Assembly: GCA_041749015.1 (NCBI GenBank)
Contig: JBGTCD010000114.1
Coordinates: 1 to 26,653 of the forward strand
DNA length: 26,653 nucleotides
From: JBGTCD01 sp041749015
GTDB taxonomy: Bacteria; Bacteroidota; Bacteroidia; Cytophagales; Cyclobacteriaceae
Direction: 5' to 3'
Under the pieces are notes generated by a model. The model worked only from the letters and a program-made list of their open reading frames with translations, was not told the origin of the DNA and ran no database searches. Shown piece by piece: positions 24,163-26,653 of the stretch. The translations under genes and the position numbers were made by a program. Numbering within the stretch: position 1 is the first letter of the stretch; each line of letters starts with the position of its first letter.

Positions 24163-25455
24163 TTATCTCCGGGTCTGCACCACAGCCTTCAATTCATTGA
24201 GTATGTTATAAAGACCGAAATACGTTCTGTTGATGTATAAGGCATGCCGGGGCCCCCTGGCCGTGCGGCTATTGCGAAATTCCTTCATGGCAGACACCTG
24301 TTCACCTGTCTGAAAAATGGTCTTAAAATAGGTGTCATCACCAAAATCAAACTGATCAACGTTGAAGGGTCTACCCAGCAACTGGATCATGCGGGTAAAC
24401 ACCTCCATAAAGAGCTTCTTCTCGGAGGCATTGTCTTTGTCGCTGACAAAATCCAGTTCATAAAACAGGGCTTCGAGATGGTCCGGTGTTTTAAGAATAT
24501 CCGCATTCAAGAGCTTGAAATAGGCCTGATAAAAATCTTCAGGAATTTCCTTAACACACCCAAAATCAATAATGCCTAATTCCTGGCTAGGTGTCACGAT
24601 AAAATTCCCCGGATGGGGGTCTGCATGTACCAGCTTTAAGGTATGCACCTGATAATCGTAAAAATCCCATAACACCTGGCCGATGCGGTTGCGGACCTCC
24701 TGAGTAGGATTGGTCAGTAAAAATTCCTTGAGGTGCTGGCCTTTGATCCAATCCATAGTCAGGATCTTATCACCGGAATATTCCGGATAGTAATTCGGAA
24801 ACACCAAATGCTGGATATGGCCACAGGCCTTCGAGATGGCAATAGAACGCTCCAGTTCCAGAGCATAATCTGTTTCTTCCAAAAGCTTAGATTCCACCTC
24901 ACCGATGTACTGCTCCAAATCTCTGGGATTAATCCGCAGAAGGCGGGTCGCCATGGGCCTGACCATTCTCAAATCAGAGCTAACACTTTCGGCAATACCC
25001 GGATACTGGATTTTGACGGCAAAGGTTTTATCGCCTTTAGTGGCCTGGTGTACCTGCCCCATCGAAGCGGCATTGACGGCATTTCGGGTGAAGGTATCAA
25101 AGATTTCCTCCGGGGCTTTGCCAAAGAATTTTTTAAAACTCTTGACCACCAATGGATAGGAAAGCGGTGGGGCACTGTATTGGGCCATGGTGAATTTCTT
25201 CTGATAGGCAGCCGGCAGCACATTTTTGTCCATGCTCAGCATCTGCGCTACTTTAAGGGCACTGCCTTTGAGGGTGCTCAGCGAGTCGTAGATGTCACCT
25301 GCATTATCCTCATCCAGAGTGGCTCTGGTCATACTTGGATCAAAGAGTTTCTTGCTATAGTGCTTGATGTAATTACCGCCAATCTTGGCTCCGGTACTGA
25401 TAAACTTTCCCGCCCGCTGCACTTTGGTCACCGGGATGCTATTCTGTTCTTTCAT
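24163..25455 (-). CDS. AarF/ABC1/UbiB kinase-like family protein
   Basis: A 430-residue ABC1-family protein (atypical kinase-like fold). Seen: the KxGQ-type motif as KVAQ (68-71, Gly replaced by Ala), the A-rich loop ASMGQVHQA (130-138), the ATP-site lysine in FAVKIQYPG (K148), the catalytic loop VHADPHPGNF (D279, N284) and the metal-binding DFG (297-299). UbiB/COQ8 relatives are ATPases supporting quinone synthesis or lipid handling. This group lacks the C-terminal membrane helices of UbiB, and no quinone genes are nearby, so the target is open. It follows the TetR gene by 9 bases and is almost certainly co-transcribed with it. Confidence 0.92.
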   Translation of the reverse strand: MKEQNSIPVTKVQRAGKFISTGAKIGGNYIKHYSKKLFDPSMTRATLDEDNAGDIYDSLSTLKGSALKVAQMLSMDKNVLPAAYQKKFTMAQYSAPPLSYPLVVKSFKKFFGKAPEEIFDTFTRNAVNAASMGQVHQATKGDKTFAVKIQYPGIAESVSSDLRMVRPMATRLLRINPRDLEQYIGEVESKLLEETDYALELERSIAISKACGHIQHLVFPNYYPEYSGDKILTMDWIKGQHLKEFLLTNPTQEVRNRIGQVLWDFYDYQVHTLKLVHADPHPGNFIVTPSQELGIIDFGCVKEIPEDFYQAYFKLLNADILKTPDHLEALFYELDFVSDKDNASEKKLFMEVFTRMIQLLGRPFNVDQFDFGDDTYFKTIFQTGEQVSAMKEFRNSRTARGPRHALYINRTYFGLYNILNELKAVVQTRR

Positions 25456-25464
25456 CTGAGGACC

Positions 25465-26130
25465 TTAGCGATTTTGATATAAAAATTTGGCCAGATCCAC
25501 CATAGAATCCAGGGGACTTTTGCCCATCAGTTCGAAGGCCAGGTTGACCAGCTTTTCAATGATGGCATCGGTTTTTTCAAAACTGCTGCTTTCATCGCGA
25601 AGCCAGAAGTTGAGTATAAATAGGGTTTGTATCCATATACCGTCTTTGTATCGGTCAGAAATTACCGGCCTATTGAGCACTTCTTCTGTTTCTTTGCCCT
25701 CGTTGAGCAGGTCTTCTACATACTGCAGAAAAGCTTTCTTGAAACTGCTCAGGTTTTTTGGGTTGGTCTCAGGCCTTTTGGATTGCTCGATGGACCACCG
25801 CACATAACTGCGATTGCTTTTAAGTACCTCGATCCAGGTGAAATAAAATGCCAGCAGCTTTTCTCTCGCTGAATAATCGGAATAGATGGTTTCTGCCTGA
25901 AGCCGGGTAATCACCTCATCAAAAAAGCTTTTCCAAATCCCCTTATTGAGACTTTCAAATGAAGAAAAATGCTCATAGAAGTCATCCTCCTTCATTTTAT
26001 TATTCTTAGCAAACAAAAATACAGAGGCCGGCTCCTTGCCATGTGTCAAAACATGATCAATATAAGCCGTCTTGATTTTGTCAAAGAGTGGTACTGATTT
26101 CTTGGTGGTTTTTTTTCCTGTCTTTTCCAT
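25465..26130 (-). CDS. TetR/AcrR-family transcriptional regulator
   Basis: A 221-residue all-helical protein. Residues about 15-62 fit a TetR helix-turn-helix: IKTAYIDHVLTHGKEPASVFLFAKNNKMKEDDFYEHFSSFESL, with the usual YxxF after the recognition helix. The first 14 residues are basic. The C-terminal ligand-binding part (about 75-215) is divergent, so the ligand is unknown. It is first in an operon with the AarF-type gene 9 bases downstream and is likely to control it and itself. An inverted repeat upstream (26152-26175) is a possible operator. Confidence 0.85.
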   Translation of the reverse strand: MEKTGKKTTKKSVPLFDKIKTAYIDHVLTHGKEPASVFLFAKNNKMKEDDFYEHFSSFESLNKGIWKSFFDEVITRLQAETIYSDYSAREKLLAFYFTWIEVLKSNRSYVRWSIEQSKRPETNPKNLSSFKKAFLQYVEDLLNEGKETEEVLNRPVISDRYKDGIWIQTLFILNFWLRDESSSFEKTDAIIEKLVNLAFELMGKSPLDSMVDLAKFLYQNR

Positions 26131-26151
26131 ACCAATACAACACCAGCAGGG

Positions 26152-26175
26152 TCACTAAGTTCTATAAAACAGTGA
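26152..26175. promoter_or_regulatory. Possible TetR operator (TCACT-N14-AGTGA)
   Basis: TCACT at 26152-26156 and AGTGA at 26171-26175 form a short inverted repeat 22 bases upstream of the TetR start. TetR regulators usually bind such sites by their own promoter, but five-base arms can arise by chance. No clear TAnnTTTG box is seen here. Confidence 0.3.
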
Positions 26176-26199
26176 ATAATTTTACATTAATTTAAGCAC

Positions 26200-26653
26200 T
26201 CAAAATTCCCTTAAAGGAATGGTGATGTGCGCCCCTGTCGGGCTTAGGATGACATGGTTGAGTAGGGGGATGAGTTTTTTATTGCTGTGGCGTTTGTGGA
26301 TGATGAACATGACCACATCAAACCCAAAAAGGAAGGCCCCCTGAAGGATCAGTGAGTTGCCAAATCCTGAAAGCCGGTCGGCTTGCTCCTGATCATTGGT
26401 CGGTTTCCGGCTCCGCTCCCGGAGGTACATCCCGGCAGCAATGTAGCCTACATCCAGGCCTGCATTAAAAATTAAGATATTTTGGAGCCTTGCCTGGTCC
26501 CGGTACATATCGCCAGGCTTAACAGGCATCTCCGCCCTTGAAAGCTGCCACAGCCCTATCCCGGAAAGCGCCAGATTGACCCCGCCCCACCCGGCATTCA
26601 TTTGATGAAAATACCGGTCGCTGCCATCGGCTCCAGCCCCTAAGGCCAACCCT
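26200..26653 (-). CDS. DUF6992-like membrane protein, 5' end beyond window
   Basis: The frame is open to the right edge; about 150 residues are visible and the true start is probably outside, since the only start candidate is a TTG two codons from the edge with the frame open upstream. Features: YFHQMNAGWGGVNLALSGIGLW near the visible start, several hydrophobic stretches (LQNILIFNAGLDVGYIAAGMYL, LILQGAFLFGFDVVMFIIHKR) and a short beta-like end (GAHITIPLREF). The YFHQMNxxW block resembles DUF6992, a Bacteroidota membrane family of unknown function, as I remember it. It ends 69 bases before the TetR start on the same strand. Confidence 0.75.
   Translation of the reverse strand, partial: GLALGAGADGSDRYFHQMNAGWGGVNLALSGIGLWQLSRAEMPVKPGDMYRDQARLQNILIFNAGLDVGYIAAGMYLRERSRKPTNDQEQADRLSGFGNSLILQGAFLFGFDVVMFIIHKRHSNKKLIPLLNHVILSPTGAHITIPLREF

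Noticed and set aside
24733..25482. 249-codon plus-strand frame opposite the AarF gene
   Set aside because: It is antisense to a protein with clear kinase motifs and shows no family features of its own.

Overview
The window looks like a chromosomal stretch from the phylum Bacteroidota, most likely a member of the Cytophagales. The reasons are the content (GSCFA protein, a DUF6452-like/DUF6048-like pair, DUF6992-like protein, a secreted WD40-caspase, an ABC/HlyD/TolC trio), several promoters with the phylum's TAnnTTTG -7 box, A/T-rich leaders without Shine-Dalgarno sites, and interspersed repeats that carry the GTCATTTCGA / GAGATTTCTC words common in this phylum. All family calls come from reading motifs in the translations; no search was run.

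Layout. 1-606 holds no complete gene: a partial IS3-family insertion sequence (1-140), arrays with 7-base periodicity, a nested inverted-repeat element (278-536), a 6-base-period array and a perfect hairpin. 607-1215 (-) is a TPMT-like methyltransferase, divergent from a membrane-anchored coiled-coil protein (1299-2237). 2412-3478 is the ribosomal operon rpsF-rpsR-rplI, closed by a strong terminator. Next comes a translationally coupled set: GSCFA protein, YyaL/SPATA20-type thioredoxin-fold protein and the replication-restart helicase PriA. A second set (9084-10941) encodes a DUF6452/DUF6048-like envelope pair and a DUF4440 lipoprotein.

10966-15627 is on the minus strand: a SAM methyltransferase, a DUF819 membrane transporter and a large secreted WD40-caspase. 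The caspase gene is divergent from a three-gene exporter operon (15889-20348: ABC protein, HlyD adaptor, TolC channel) whose ATPase domain lacks most of its canonical motifs. A standalone carboxypeptidase-regulatory-like secreted protein follows (20450-21343). The right end is a minus-strand run: partial DUF6992-like protein, TetR regulator, AarF/ABC1 kinase-like protein, TPR lipoprotein, AttH/CrtC-type lipoprotein and NUDIX CoA pyrophosphatase.

Most of the window is ordinary core and envelope biology. The parts most worth a second look are the exporter with the degenerate nucleotide-binding domain, the WD40-caspase divergent from it, the repeat-rich first 600 bases, a near-palindrome over a predicted start of transcription at 24132-24150, and an AAGGAGG motif upstream of rpsR in a lineage that mostly does not use Shine-Dalgarno sites. 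I see no CRISPR array, tRNA or rRNA gene, and no defence island.
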